Shown here: one piece after another, positions 8,154 through 16,354 of the stretch | How the letters are laid out: each line of letters starts with the position of its first letter | Numbering within the stretch: the stretch's first letter is position 1 | Assembly (NCBI GenBank): GCA_028284705.1 | Contig: JANQRE010000033.1 | Location: forward strand, 33,170-97,169 | Direction: 5' to 3' | DNA from: Paracoccaceae bacterium | Lineage (GTDB): Bacteria > Pseudomonadota > Alphaproteobacteria > Rhodobacterales > Rhodobacteraceae | DNA length: 64,000 nt | Notes under the pieces: model-generated | Database searches by the model: none | What the model saw: the letters and a program-made list of their open reading frames with translations, nothing else | What the model was told of the DNA's origin: nothing | Translations under genes and position numbers: made by a program

Positions 8154-9096
8154 TCTCATATTGGCTGACGATGACTTCGGCCTGCTTGATCGACGCGATA
8201 TCCACAAGCCGCCCTTTATAGACTGTCGCGCCTTCTCCCTTCGTTTTAGCCTCTTCCATCGCCGCGAGGATTTCACGCGCCTCTGCGACCTGCGCGTCAG
8301 AGGGGGTGAAGACTTCGTTGGCCAGCGCAATCTGCTTGGGGTGGATCGCCCATTTGCCAACCATTCCAAGGGTGGCCGAGCGGCGGGCCTGCGCGCGGAA
8401 ACCATCGTCGTCGGAGAAATCTCCGAACGGGCCGTCGACTGGCAATACGCCATGGGTGCGGGCAGCGGCGACGATCTTGGCTTGCGCCCAATGCCAGGGG
8501 TCAGACCAGTGTTTTTCGCTGCCCTGCAGCATATAATAATTCTCCTGCGTGCCGCCGATGCCGGTGGTCTGCATACCCATGGAGGCGGCGAAATCCGCGG
8601 CCCCCAGAGAGATCGCTTCGAGACGTGGCGAAGCCGCCGCGATCTCGGTAACATGGGCGATGCCAGCAGCACTTTCGATGATGATCTCAAAGGCGAGTTT
8701 GGATTTTCTTCCAACGGCTGTCTCCGCCGCAGTAACAAGCGCATCGACAGCATAAAGGTCTTCTGCACAGCCGACTTTCGGCATCATGATCTGGTTCAGA
8801 CGATCAGAGCCTTTTTCAACAAGATCAATGACATCACGGTACCAATAGGGCGTGTCGAGCCCGTTGATACGTACCGACAGCGTCTTCTTGCCCCAGTCCA
8901 CATCATGGGTCGCTTCGATGACATTGGTCCGCGCTGTCTCCTTGTCAGATGGAGCCACGGAATCCTCGAGGTCAAGGTTGATCACATCAGCTTCGGACGC
9001 TGCCATCTTCTCAAACAAAGCCGTGCGTGAGCCCGGACCGAAGAGCTGGCAGCGATTTGGTCGGGCGGGGGGCGTGGGTTGCAGGCGGAAGCTCAT
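8140..9096 (-). CDS. mcl1: L-malyl-CoA / beta-methylmalyl-CoA lyase
   Basis: Class I aldolase-type lyase of the HpcH/CitE superfamily. In the ethylmalonyl-CoA pathway it cleaves beta-methylmalyl-CoA to glyoxylate and propionyl-CoA and makes malyl-CoA from acetyl-CoA and glyoxylate. The product is 318 residues from MSFRLQPTPPARPNRCQLFGPGSR, the familiar Rhodobacteraceae Mcl1 start, although the frame stays open upstream. The metal- and CoA-binding segments INLDLEDSVAPSDK, AFEIIIESAAGIAH and ISLGAADFAASMG are intact. The methylsuccinyl-CoA dehydrogenase of the same pathway is at 41906. A candidate operator lies upstream. Confidence 0.9.
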   Translation of the reverse strand: MSFRLQPTPPARPNRCQLFGPGSRTALFEKMAASEADVINLDLEDSVAPSDKETARTNVIEATHDVDWGKKTLSVRINGLDTPYWYRDVIDLVEKGSDRLNQIMMPKVGCAEDLYAVDALVTAAETAVGRKSKLAFEIIIESAAGIAHVTEIAAASPRLEAISLGAADFAASMGMQTTGIGGTQENYYMLQGSEKHWSDPWHWAQAKIVAAARTHGVLPVDGPFGDFSDDDGFRAQARRSATLGMVGKWAIHPKQIALANEVFTPSDAQVAEAREILAAMEEAKTKGEGATVYKGRLVDIASIKQAEVIVSQYEMISG

Positions 9097-9151
9097 AGCA
9101 CTCTCTCGGCTTGTAAGGAAATGTCGTTTGCGTTGGCGAGAGTGATAGGAT

Positions 9152-9171
9152 GTTGCGCACGTAAGCGCAAC
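9152..9171. promoter_or_regulatory. Perfect 7-bp inverted repeat upstream of mcl1
   Basis: GTTGCGC-ACGTAA-GCGCAAC lies 56-75 bases upstream of the mcl1 start codon (minus strand). The symmetry and position suit a dimeric regulator site. It shares only the TTGC core with the TTTGCAA motif seen in front of the methylsuccinyl-CoA dehydrogenase gene, so a common regulator is possible but not shown. Confidence 0.4.
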
Positions 9172-9269
9172 TGCTGCATTGCGGCATCCTAAAACGTCCT
9201 GATTTTTTTGAGACCAGACGCCGTCTGACAAGCGCATCGCGCCTGTGTGGCTCGCTTATGGCGCTTTGA

Positions 9270-9569
9270 GGTCGAGATGACGGGGACTACCACTTTAAGG
9301 GCTGCGGTCTTTGCAGCTATCAGGCGAACTGGAAGGTGAACCTCGATAAAGGCTGGGTCTTCTTCTACCACGCTGTGCGGGATGCGGTGCTTTTGGGCAT
9401 TGATGGCGCCGTACAAGAATACGGCCAGATGGTCTCGCCTGAATTCACCGTGACAGAGGTGCATTGCCGCCGCTGCGGCAGCCATCTGGGTCACTACGTC
9501 TTCATCGCAGGGCGCATGACCCATTGCATCAACGGAACCGCTTTGGACTTCAAACCGAAGGCGGCGTGA
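9270..9569 (+). pseudogene. Remnant of an MsrB-like methionine-R-sulfoxide reductase
   Basis: The open frame begins just after a stop at 9267 and has no ATG; the only starts are internal, such as a GTG at 9336. It reads like the C-terminal two-thirds of MsrB: KGCGLCSYQANWKVN resembles the first zinc knuckle, KGWVFFYHAVRD the GWPSF segment, and VHCRRCGSHLGHYVF then HCINGTALDFKPK the C-terminal half. The N-terminal MsrB part (normally about 40 residues ending in Y-x-V-T-x-x-x-G-T-E-x-P) is absent, the first Cys of the first CxxC appears replaced by Phe, and GWPSF is GWVFF. A truncated pseudogene is the best reading; a short functional MsrB-fold protein from GTG 9336 is the alternative. Confidence 0.55.
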
Positions 9570-9580
9570 TCCGAGTTCGC

Positions 9581-9608
9581 TCATCGATCCCTTGCGGGAC
9601 CGCCTCGC
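9581..9608. repeat. 28-nt dispersed intergenic repeat, copy 1
   Basis: Starts TCATCGATCCCTTGCGGGAC and ends CCGCCTCGC. It is 26/28 identical to the copy at 19655-19682, and both copies begin within about 12 bases after a plus-strand stop codon. The centre TCCC-TTGC-GGGA can form a very short hairpin. It could be a small dispersed repeat or a shared 3'-end element. Confidence 0.5.
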
Positions 9609-9611
9609 AGA

Positions 9612-10781
9612 CTATTGAAGATCGCCAAAGGCCTTTTGCATACGGTCGACCGCCTCCTGCACCTGCGTGCGGGGGGCGGCGATATTGAACCGCAGAAAAT
9701 CCTCACCACCCTTACCGAAGGTGGGACCATGGTTCACCGCGATCTTCGCACCCGACTGCACGCGGTTGGTAAACTCTTTCATCGGCATGCCGGTGCCAGA
9801 GAAATCGACCCAGGCAAGATAGGTGGACTCCAGATTCATAGAGTGAAGACCGGGGATTGCATTGATCCCGGCATCAAAAAGCTGCCGGTTTCCATCGAGA
9901 TAGGCGACCAACTCGTCGACCCACGCGGCCCCCTCGGGGGAATAGGCTGCGGTCGCCATGAAAAGGCCAAAGGAATTGGGCGATAATCCGAGTGCTGCCA
10001 TCCGCGCAGCAAATCGTGCCCGCAGATCGGGATCGGCAATGATCACATTGCCGGAATGCGAGCCCGCGATATTGAAGGTCTTGGTGGTGGCCGTCATCAT
10101 CACCAGCCGGTCTTCGATGCCGGGGATATGGGCCATAGGGATATGCTTGTGGCCAGGAAAGACGAGGTCGTGATGAATTTCGTCGGAGACGAGAACGAGG
10201 TCATGACGTTTGGCGAAGGCGGCGATGGCTTGCAACTCGCCCCGCGACCAGACGCGGCCTCCGGGATTGTGGGGTGAGCAAAGGACGAGCATCGTCTCGC
10301 GTCCTGTCATCGCGGCGTCATAGGCTTCGAAATCGAGCTCATAGCGGCCATTGTTGTTGACCATCTCCATTTCGACCAACTCACGACCCGCCGCTCGGAT
10401 CACGCGGGCGAAAGCGTGGTAGACGGGCGTGAAGAGAACGACGCCCTCACCAGGGTTCGTAAACGCATCGACGCACATCGCGGTGCCGTTGACGAGGCCG
10501 TGGGTGGTGAAGATGGAGGCCGGATCCATGCTCCAGCCATGGCGGGTTTCCATCCACCACTGAATGGCCGCGCGATATTTGCTGTCATCGCCGAAATAGC
10601 CATAGACGCCGTGGTCATACATCGCTTTGACCGCGTCCTGAACGCATTGGGGCGGGCGAAATTCCATGTCTGCGACCCACATGGCAAGACCGTCATCCGG
10701 GGAGACGCCGTAAAGTGCCTCCATCGCGTCCCATTTCACGCAATGGGTGCCGCGGCGATCGATGGTCTCGTCGAAGCTCAT
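9612..10781 (-). CDS. MalY/PatB-family PLP-dependent cystathionine beta-lyase (aminotransferase fold)
   Basis: A 389-residue fold-type I PLP enzyme. The order of motifs is that of MalY/PatB C-S lyases: MWVADMEFRPPQCV near the N-terminus, SPHNPGGRVW in the middle, SDEIHHDLVF with the PLP-pyridine Asp, and TTKTFNIAGSHSG with the Schiff-base Lys. The likely reaction is alpha,beta-elimination of cystathionine or cystine to pyruvate, ammonia and a thiol; aminotransferase activity on another substrate cannot be excluded. The start ATG at 10781 gives MSFDETIDRRGTHCVKWD, the normal family N-terminus. It is monocistronic and divergent from the deformylase operon. Confidence 0.88.
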   Translation of the reverse strand: MSFDETIDRRGTHCVKWDAMEALYGVSPDDGLAMWVADMEFRPPQCVQDAVKAMYDHGVYGYFGDDSKYRAAIQWWMETRHGWSMDPASIFTTHGLVNGTAMCVDAFTNPGEGVVLFTPVYHAFARVIRAAGRELVEMEMVNNNGRYELDFEAYDAAMTGRETMLVLCSPHNPGGRVWSRGELQAIAAFAKRHDLVLVSDEIHHDLVFPGHKHIPMAHIPGIEDRLVMMTATTKTFNIAGSHSGNVIIADPDLRARFAARMAALGLSPNSFGLFMATAAYSPEGAAWVDELVAYLDGNRQLFDAGINAIPGLHSMNLESTYLAWVDFSGTGMPMKEFTNRVQSGAKIAVNHGPTFGKGGEDFLRFNIAAPRTQVQEAVDRMQKAFGDLQ

Positions 10782-10864
10782 GTCCAGCCCTCCCTATCCG
10801 GCGCAGAGTAACGCGCGCGGCTGCGGCTGCAAGTGCGATTGCGAAGGGGTAAGGCTTGGCCTAA

Positions 10865-11392
10865 ATGGGGACCATGAAACGCCAAATCCTGATCCATCCT
10901 GATCCGCGCTTGAAGAAAGTGGCTGCCGCTGTCGATGATCTGACAGATGCGCGGCGGGCGCTGGCGGAGGATATGCTGGAGACGATGTATGATGCGCCTG
11001 GGATCGGGCTGGCCGCGCCGCAAGTGGGCGTGCTGGAGCGCCTGATCGTGCTCGATTGCGCGAAGGACGAAGACCAGCCGCCGCGACCCTTGGTGATGTT
11101 CAATCCCGAAGTGGTGTCCGCGAGCGACGAGACGCGGGTCTATGAGGAGGGGTGCCTTTCGATCCCTGAGCAATTCGCCGATGTGACGAGACCTTCTGAG
11201 GTGACAGTGCGGTGGATGGATGCCGATGGCGCGGAACAAGAAGAGGGCTTCGCGGGGCTTTGGGCCACCTGTGTGCAGCACGAAATCGACCATCTGAATG
11301 GCAAGCTCTTCATCGATTACCTCGGCACGCTGAAACGCCAGATGATCACGCGCAAAATGAAGAAGCTGAAACGGGAATTGGCGCGTGGGTGA
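10865..11392 (+). CDS. def: Peptide deformylase (first of three tandem copies)
   Basis: Metalloenzyme that removes the N-formyl group from nascent proteins. The product is 175 residues with all three deformylase motifs intact: GIGLAAPQVG, EEGCLSIP (metal ligand Cys) and QHEIDH (HExxH, two His ligands and catalytic Glu). The ATG at 10865 has an AAGG about 11 bases upstream; a second ATG at 10874 (MKRQILIHPD) is also possible. It heads a four-gene overlapping operon def-def-def-fmt. It is probably the main deformylase, as it most resembles typical Rhodobacteraceae Def. Confidence 0.94.
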   Translation: MGTMKRQILIHPDPRLKKVAAAVDDLTDARRALAEDMLETMYDAPGIGLAAPQVGVLERLIVLDCAKDEDQPPRPLVMFNPEVVSASDETRVYEEGCLSIPEQFADVTRPSEVTVRWMDADGAEQEEGFAGLWATCVQHEIDHLNGKLFIDYLGTLKRQMITRKMKKLKRELARG

Positions 11393-11843
11393 GGGCCGAC
11401 TGCGCGAGATCGTGCTTTATCCCGATCCGCGTCTGGCTGAGATATGTGCGCCGGTCCTCGAGGTTGATCAGGACCTGATCCGGGACATGTTCGCGACGAT
11501 GTATGCAGCGCCTGGACGCGGTCTAGCGGCGCCGCAGGTCGGCGTGATGCACCGGGTTTTTGTGATGGATGCGAGCTGGAAAGAGGGTGCGCCGACGCCC
11601 ATGGCCTTCGTGAACCCGGAACTGTTGAGCGCCGAGGGGGCGCAAGTGAATGAGGAGGGGTGCCTGTCGATCCCCGACACACCGCGGCGGGTTGAGAGAC
11701 CAGCGAAGATCGAGGTGATGTGGCTCGATCAGACCGGCGCACAGAAGCGTGGCGCGTTTGAAGGGTTTGAGGCGGCGTGCATTGCCCATGAGATGGACCA
11801 TCTGGATGGGCGCCTGATCTTAGACCATCCAGAAGCGCCATGA
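11385..11843 (+). CDS. Peptide deformylase, second tandem copy
   Basis: A 152-residue deformylase starting at a GTG that overlaps the end of the first copy by 8 bases. The three motifs are complete: GRGLAAPQVG, EEGCLSIP and AHEMDH, so activity is plausible. The C-terminus is shorter than in copy 1, ending soon after [15 protein letters not shown] and so lacking the last helix. The coding end overlaps the third copy by ATGA. Confidence 0.9.
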   Translation: MGEGRLREIVLYPDPRLAEICAPVLEVDQDLIRDMFATMYAAPGRGLAAPQVGVMHRVFVMDASWKEGAPTPMAFVNPELLSAEGAQVNEEGCLSIPDTPRRVERPAKIEVMWLDQTGAQKRGAFEGFEAACIAHEMDHLDGRLILDHPEAP

Positions 11844-12334
11844 TCCGCGCTTGTGTGCCTTGGCCGAACACGTGCCTGCGGACCCCGGCGGAGGGGGTGA
11901 CAGAGATTACCGATGACATTCGGGCGATCTGGGATGACATGATCGACACGATGGAGGCCATGCCGGGGTTTGGGCTCGCCGCGGTGCAGATCGGGGTGAT
12001 GAAACAGCTTGCCGTTGTGGACGCGTCCGAGGATCGGGGACGGGCGGTGCGCATGGCGAATCCGGAGGTGTTGCACGCCTCCGCTAAGTTGCGGGACCAT
12101 GTGGAAGCGTCGCCAAACCTGCCCGGCGTGTCGGCAAAAATCTCCCGCCCGCGCGCCGTCACGGTTCGGTTTCTGAACTCCGATGGCGATTGGCAAGAGC
12201 AGGATTTCGTTGGCCTTTGGTCCACCAGCGTCCAGCATCAGATCGACCATCTGAACGGCAAGATGTATTTCGACCATCTCAGCCGAACGAAGCGCGACAT
12301 GTTGATCAAGAAATCCAGGAGGGCAGCAAAATGA
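11840..12334 (+). CDS. Peptide deformylase-like protein, catalytic residues lost
   Basis: A 164-residue deformylase homologue. Motif 1 is present as [10 protein letters not shown]. Motif 2, normally EGCLS with the metal-binding Cys, reads EASPNLPGV and has no Cys. Motif 3 is QHQIDH instead of HExxH, so the catalytic Glu is Gln. Both His metal ligands remain, but with no Cys ligand and no general base the protein should not deformylate. The gene is nevertheless intact, with a full C-terminal helix ([15 protein letters not shown]) and overlaps on both sides, so it appears maintained. A ribosome- or nascent-chain-binding or regulatory role is possible but unproven. Confidence 0.88.
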   Translation: MIRACVPWPNTCLRTPAEGVTEITDDIRAIWDDMIDTMEAMPGFGLAAVQIGVMKQLAVVDASEDRGRAVRMANPEVLHASAKLRDHVEASPNLPGVSAKISRPRAVTVRFLNSDGDWQEQDFVGLWSTSVQHQIDHLNGKMYFDHLSRTKRDMLIKKSRRAAK

Positions 12335-13230
12335 AGGTGATTTTCATGGGCACGCCCGATTTCTCGGTTCCGGTGCTGGAGGCGCTGGTGACCGCGGGGC
12401 ATGAGGTGATTTGTGTCTATTCCCAACCGCCCAGACCTGCTGGCCGGGGGAAACGGGAACGGCCCTCACCGGTGCATACCAAAGCGGAGGCGTTGGGGTT
12501 GCCGGTGCGCCATCCCCAATCCTTGAAATCCGCCGAAGAGCAGGCGGCATTCGCCGCGCTTAATGCCGATGTCGCGGTTGTGGTCGCCTATGGTCTGATC
12601 CTGCCGCAGGCGGTGCTCGACGCTCCGACGCAGGGCTGCCTGAATATCCATGCCTCGCTTTTGCCGCGCTGGCGCGGAGCGGCCCCCATTCATCGCGCGA
12701 TCATGGCAGGTGACGCCAAAACAGGCGTGTGCATCATGCAGATGGAGGCGGGTCTCGACACCGGACCGGTTCTCTTGCGGCGCGAAACAGAGATCGCGGC
12801 GGACGACACCACCGGCACTTTGCATGACCGGCTGGCGGTAATGGGAGCCGAGGCGATTGTGGAGGCCCTCGACCGGCTCGATACGCTGGTGCCGGAGCCG
12901 CAATCTGAGACCGGTGTGACCTATGCCGAGAAGATCGACAAGTCGGAAGCACGCGTGGATTGGTCAAAGCCCGCGGAAGAGGTCGACCGTCTGATCCGGG
13001 GCCTCTCTCCCTCCCCTGGGGCCTGGACTTCGATCAACAGGGAGCGGATCAAACTGCTTGGGTCCCGCGTGACCTCGGACGAAGGTCTGCACGGCGCCGT
13101 CTTGGGGGGCTTTCGCATCGCCTGCGGTACTGGCGCCGTTCAGATCACCCGGGCGCAGCGGGAGGGCAAAAAGCCGATGGATATCAAAGACTTCCTGCGC
13201 GGCTTCTTCTTTCCAAAGCGCATCAGCTAG
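12331..13230 (+). CDS. fmt: Methionyl-tRNA formyltransferase
   Basis: Transfers the formyl group of 10-formyl-tetrahydrofolate to initiator Met-tRNA; its product is later deformylated by Def. The product is 299 residues from [19 protein letters not shown]. The catalytic loop segment [20 protein letters not shown] and the following LDTGPVLL are canonical. The frame is open upstream, but the ATG at 12331 overlaps the previous stop (ATGA) and follows AGGAGG by about 8 bases, which fixes the start. The gene converges with the UPF0126 gene with a 4-base overlap of stop codons. Confidence 0.96.
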   Translation: MKVIFMGTPDFSVPVLEALVTAGHEVICVYSQPPRPAGRGKRERPSPVHTKAEALGLPVRHPQSLKSAEEQAAFAALNADVAVVVAYGLILPQAVLDAPTQGCLNIHASLLPRWRGAAPIHRAIMAGDAKTGVCIMQMEAGLDTGPVLLRRETEIAADDTTGTLHDRLAVMGAEAIVEALDRLDTLVPEPQSETGVTYAEKIDKSEARVDWSKPAEEVDRLIRGLSPSPGAWTSINRERIKLLGSRVTSDEGLHGAVLGGFRIACGTGAVQITRAQREGKKPMDIKDFLRGFFFPKRIS

Positions 13231-13850
13231 CTGCGGGGTGGGCGGGCCTTGTAGGTCGGCAAGCTCCAGCCGAAGGCAAGTGATCCTGCACGCAAACACC
13301 AGGTGACAAGCGCACCGATGGCTAGCGCCGGGGCCGCGATATCGAGCTGCGTGCGAGCGATCCAGGCGACAAGCGCGCCTGCAAAAGCCGCCGAGACATA
13401 GAGTTCGCCTTGTTTCAGAACCACCGGCACATCGCCCACCACCACGTCACGCATCAGCCCGCCCATGCAGCCCGTGATCACCCCCATGAGGATCACAATG
13501 GGGGCCGGTTGGTTCAGGCTGAGCGCGACTCCAACACCAGCGGCCACTGCGATGGCCAGAGCGAAAGAATCGAGCCAAAGCAAGGCTTTGAGGCGGGACT
13601 CGAAAAGATGTGCGGTGAAGAAAACAATCACGGCAGCGGTGGTGGCGACGGCGAGATAGGTCGGTTCTGCAATCCGGAAGACCGGGTTTCGGTCGAGCAG
13701 AACATCGCGCACCGTGCCGCCGCCGACCGCAGTCAGCGCCGCAATGAAGATGAAGCCGATGGGATCGAGCTGTGCGCGTGAGGCCACCAAAGCGCCGGTG
13801 AGGGCGAAGATCAACACCGAGCCATAATCGAGGAGCGCAATCCAGGTCAT
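13227..13850 (-). CDS. TRIC/UPF0126-family membrane protein
   Basis: A 207-residue integral membrane protein with about six to seven hydrophobic segments and the two UPF0126 repeats: [20 protein letters not shown] with [10 protein letters not shown] in the first half, and [31 protein letters not shown] in the second. The family contains trimeric cation channels and glycine transporters; the substrate here is unknown. It is the last gene of a minus-strand operon in which each start overlaps the previous stop (LysE, methyltransferase, rnhA, Nudix, this gene). Confidence 0.85.
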   Translation of the reverse strand: MTWIALLDYGSVLIFALTGALVASRAQLDPIGFIFIAALTAVGGGTVRDVLLDRNPVFRIAEPTYLAVATTAAVIVFFTAHLFESRLKALLWLDSFALAIAVAAGVGVALSLNQPAPIVILMGVITGCMGGLMRDVVVGDVPVVLKQGELYVSAAFAGALVAWIARTQLDIAAPALAIGALVTWCLRAGSLAFGWSLPTYKARPPRS

Positions 13851-14248
13851 ATATGCTCCCTGATCCAGTGAAGCGCGCGCTGAAAGGGCGATGCGAACCC
13901 CTCTGGGATTGGGTCGTCGAGCCCGAGCCAGAAGAACTTGAACAGATGGCCGCCATCATCGGCGCAGAAGTGCTGCCAGCGATCCCGAACTGGGGGAACG
14001 ATGCGGCAGAGCGCGAAGTGCCAGACCTGTTCCTCGACGATTGCATCGGACTGACCGAGATTGAGGGCCGCACGGGTCTCTAGCCCGCTTTCCTCGAAGA
14101 GTTCACGGGCGGCGGCGCGCTCCGGTGCCTCTCCGGGTTTGATTGTGCCCTTGACGATTTGCAGGCCCGCCTTCGGATGTTCAAATGCCGGGATGCGCCG
14201 AGGTAGACCATCGGGATGCAGCGCAATGGGGCAGGCCTTCTGGGTCAT
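13847..14248 (-). CDS. Nudix hydrolase
   Basis: A small (133-residue) Nudix pyrophosphohydrolase. The Nudix box G-x5-E-x7-RE-x2-EE-x-G is complete in [20 protein letters not shown] followed by SGL. The substrate cannot be read from sequence. The short N-terminal strand and YjhB-like absence of extra domains place it with small single-domain Nudix enzymes. Its start ATG overlaps the rnhA stop and its stop overlaps the UPF0126 start (both ATGA), which points to coupled translation. Confidence 0.88.
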   Translation of the reverse strand: MTQKACPIALHPDGLPRRIPAFEHPKAGLQIVKGTIKPGEAPERAAARELFEESGLETRAALNLGQSDAIVEEQVWHFALCRIVPPVRDRWQHFCADDGGHLFKFFWLGLDDPIPEGFASPFQRALHWIREHI

Positions 14249-14694
14249 TCCTTGAACGGTGCCATGCCCTGCCGCGCTAACTCGTCCGCACGTTCGTTTT
14301 CAGGGTGACCGGCATGGCCCTTGACCCATTCCCATGTCACATCGTGGCGGGCCTGAGCCTCATCCAGGCGCTGCCAGAGATCGAGATTTTTGATCTCGCC
14401 GCCTTTCTTTTTCCAGCCCTTCGCCTTCCAGCTATGGATCCATTTGGTGATGCCGTCTTTGACATAGGCGCTGTCGGTGACGACGGTCAGTTTCGACGGT
14501 TTTTCAAGTGTCTCCAGCGCGGTGATGGCGGCCAGAAGCTCCATCCGATTGTTCGTGGTCTCGGGCGCGCCGCCAGAAAGCTCGCGTTCTTTCACGACCG
14601 CGTCACCATCTTTTGCAAGCAGCAAAACACCCCAGCCGCCGGGCCCCGGATTGCCCGAACAGGCCCCATCCGTGTAGGCGAAGAGGTCAGGCAT
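14245..14694 (-). CDS. rnhA: Ribonuclease HI
   Basis: Degrades RNA in RNA-DNA hybrids. The 149 residues carry the full catalytic DEDD set: D9 in [17 protein letters not shown]52 in [10 protein letters not shown]74 in VVTDSAYV and D137 in NERADELA, plus the general-base His H127 in WVKGHAGH. The length matches E. coli RNase HI. The gene starts inside the last codons of the upstream methyltransferase (8-base overlap) and is embedded in the five-gene minus-strand operon. Confidence 0.95.
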   Translation of the reverse strand: MPDLFAYTDGACSGNPGPGGWGVLLLAKDGDAVVKERELSGGAPETTNNRMELLAAITALETLEKPSKLTVVTDSAYVKDGITKWIHSWKAKGWKKKGGEIKNLDLWQRLDEAQARHDVTWEWVKGHAGHPENERADELARQGMAPFKE

Positions 14695-15283
14695 GTTTGA
14701 TCGCTTGCAGGATGATGTAAGGCGAGACCTCTTTCGACAGACCGGCCTCGGCGCCCTCGCGTTTGCTGAGCACCCGGAAGCCTGCCTTCATCAGCATCGC
14801 CGTCAGTTCCTTGGGCGTGAAATAACAATAACGCCGTCCGATGGCGTCGCGGCTTTCGCCGCGCCCGGTCTTCATGCCGAGGTGGAAATGGCCCTGAAAT
14901 TTCAGCGCCGCAGCGCAATCGGAGATGTAGTCGGCCACTTTGTGCCGCGGGGCGTGCAGCAGGCTGAAATTGGCCCAGATCGCATCATAGGTCGGCAGCT
15001 TGGGCAGGTCATCAAAGGTCGCCTGCCGCGCTTCGAGGTCGAACCGCTTGCGGGCAAGGGCGACCATCTCGGCACTTGCATCGACAGGGTCCGGGCGATG
15101 ACCGGCATCGCGAAAATGCGCCGACGATTGGCCCGGTCCGCAGCCCAGATCGAGGACATAGGCGTTTGGCGGCAGCAGAGCCAGGAAGCGCTTCAGATCG
15201 TCATCGGGCTCTGGGCTGCCAAAGCGATCCGCGTATTCCGAGGCTTTGGCGTCATAGACGGCAAGAGTTTCGGCGTCAGTCAT
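14687..15283 (-). CDS. Class I SAM-dependent methyltransferase
   Basis: A 198-residue methyltransferase. Motif [13 protein letters not shown], then [14 protein letters not shown] (motif II area) and [12 protein letters not shown] (motif IV area) give a typical small Rossmann methyltransferase. It resembles small-molecule methyltransferases of the UbiE/Methyltransf_11 type; the substrate is unknown. The ATG at 15283 ([21 protein letters not shown]) is chosen because it overlaps the LysE stop by ATGA, although the frame is open further upstream. Confidence 0.83.
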   Translation of the reverse strand: MTDAETLAVYDAKASEYADRFGSPEPDDDLKRFLALLPPNAYVLDLGCGPGQSSAHFRDAGHRPDPVDASAEMVALARKRFDLEARQATFDDLPKLPTYDAIWANFSLLHAPRHKVADYISDCAAALKFQGHFHLGMKTGRGESRDAIGRRYCYFTPKELTAMLMKAGFRVLSKREGAEAGLSKEVSPYIILQAIKHA

Positions 15284-15894
15284 GCGCGCTCCAGCGCAAG
15301 CCGCGCGGCAAGGGCTGCGAAGACGGCTGCAAAGGTCCGGTTCAGCCAGGCCATGAGACGCGCGGAGCCGAGGATTTTGCTGCGCGCGGCGGAAGCGAAG
15401 AGGCCGTAGAGCACAAAAACTGCAAAGGTCATGGCCATGAAAACGAGGCCAAGCAGCGTCATTTCTAATGTTGCGGTGGCGGGGTTGCCGGACAGAAAGG
15501 GTGGCAAAAGCGCGAAAAAGAAGATCGAGAGCTTCGGGTTGAGGATGTTGATCAGTGCGCCGCGCCGCGCGATGCGGAAGCCTGCGTCGCGTGTCGTGCG
15601 CGGCTCGATGGCCAGCGCGCCACCGGAGCGCAGCATCTGCCACGCGAGGTAGAGCAGGTAGGCGACGCCTGCGAATTTCACGATATTGAACAGCAATGCG
15701 GAGGTGTGAAGGATCGCCGCGACCCCCAAAGTGGCGGCAAGGAGATGCGGCACGATCCCGAACGTGCAGCCCAAGGCGGCCCAGAGCGCAGCACGCCGTC
15801 CCTGACCGAGCCCGAGTGCCAGCGTGTAGATCACACCCGTGCCGGGGGCGAGGACGACCACGAGCGAAGTGATTAAAAATTGTGCACTTATCAT
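15280..15894 (-). CDS. LysE-family exporter (RhtB-like)
   Basis: A 204-residue membrane protein with about six helices and the LysE/RhtB signature: SLVVVLAPGTGVIYTLALGLGQG near the N-terminus and ALINILNPKLSIFFFALLPPF in the middle. Members export amino acids or related small molecules; the substrate is not predictable. The ATG at 15894 has a GGAGA about 5 bases upstream and gives a hydrophobic N-terminus (MISAQFLITSL), so the longer in-frame extension is rejected. It is the first gene of the overlapping minus-strand operon. Confidence 0.86.
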   Translation of the reverse strand: MISAQFLITSLVVVLAPGTGVIYTLALGLGQGRRAALWAALGCTFGIVPHLLAATLGVAAILHTSALLFNIVKFAGVAYLLYLAWQMLRSGGALAIEPRTTRDAGFRIARRGALINILNPKLSIFFFALLPPFLSGNPATATLEMTLLGLVFMAMTFAVFVLYGLFASAARSKILGSARLMAWLNRTFAAVFAALAARLALERA

Positions 15895-15964
15895 GGGGTC
15901 TCCTCGAAACTGATCCACGACAGACCTATCATGATGCTCATGGATGTCACGAGGAGATGCGAAG

Positions 15965-16336
15965 ATGTTCAAGTGGAAACCGGGCGATGATGTCGGCGCG
16001 CTGGACGACTGGCCGTTCGAGGCACCCGAGAGTGACTACCGTATCGAACGCGGTGCGCCCAAGGCCTCGGGACGGCTTGAGGCAGGTGGGCCAGGGCAAC
16101 CCACGCGCTACGGTATCTGGCGCTGCACCGAGGGGGCGGTGAGTTGCGTCGAACAAGGAGATGAGTTGATGGTGATCCTCGAAGGGCATTGCTTCGTGAC
16201 AGATCACGCGACCGGAGAGGTGACCGAGCTTAGTGCCGGCGATGCCTGTTTCTCCCGCAACGGGCGGCGGGTGACCTGGGATGTGCGAGAGACTGTGACA
16301 AAGGTCTTCTTCGGCGCAAAGGCGGGTGGGTTCTGA
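15965..16336 (+). CDS. Cupin domain (DUF861-like) protein
   Basis: A 123-residue single-domain cupin. The beta-barrel is visible in RYGIWRCTEGAVSCVEQGDELMVILEGHCFVTD and in GEVTELSAGDACFSRNGRRVTWDV. The usual metal-binding His residues of cupin motif 1 are not obvious, as in DUF861 ureidoglycolate-type proteins, so catalysis is uncertain. The start MFKWKPGDDVG at 15965 is preceded by GAGGAG at 8 bases, better than the upstream in-frame ATG at 15944. The gene stands alone and is divergent from the LysE gene. Confidence 0.75.
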   Translation: MFKWKPGDDVGALDDWPFEAPESDYRIERGAPKASGRLEAGGPGQPTRYGIWRCTEGAVSCVEQGDELMVILEGHCFVTDHATGEVTELSAGDACFSRNGRRVTWDVRETVTKVFFGAKAGGF

Positions 16337-16354
16337 GATTACCTATCAACCCGA

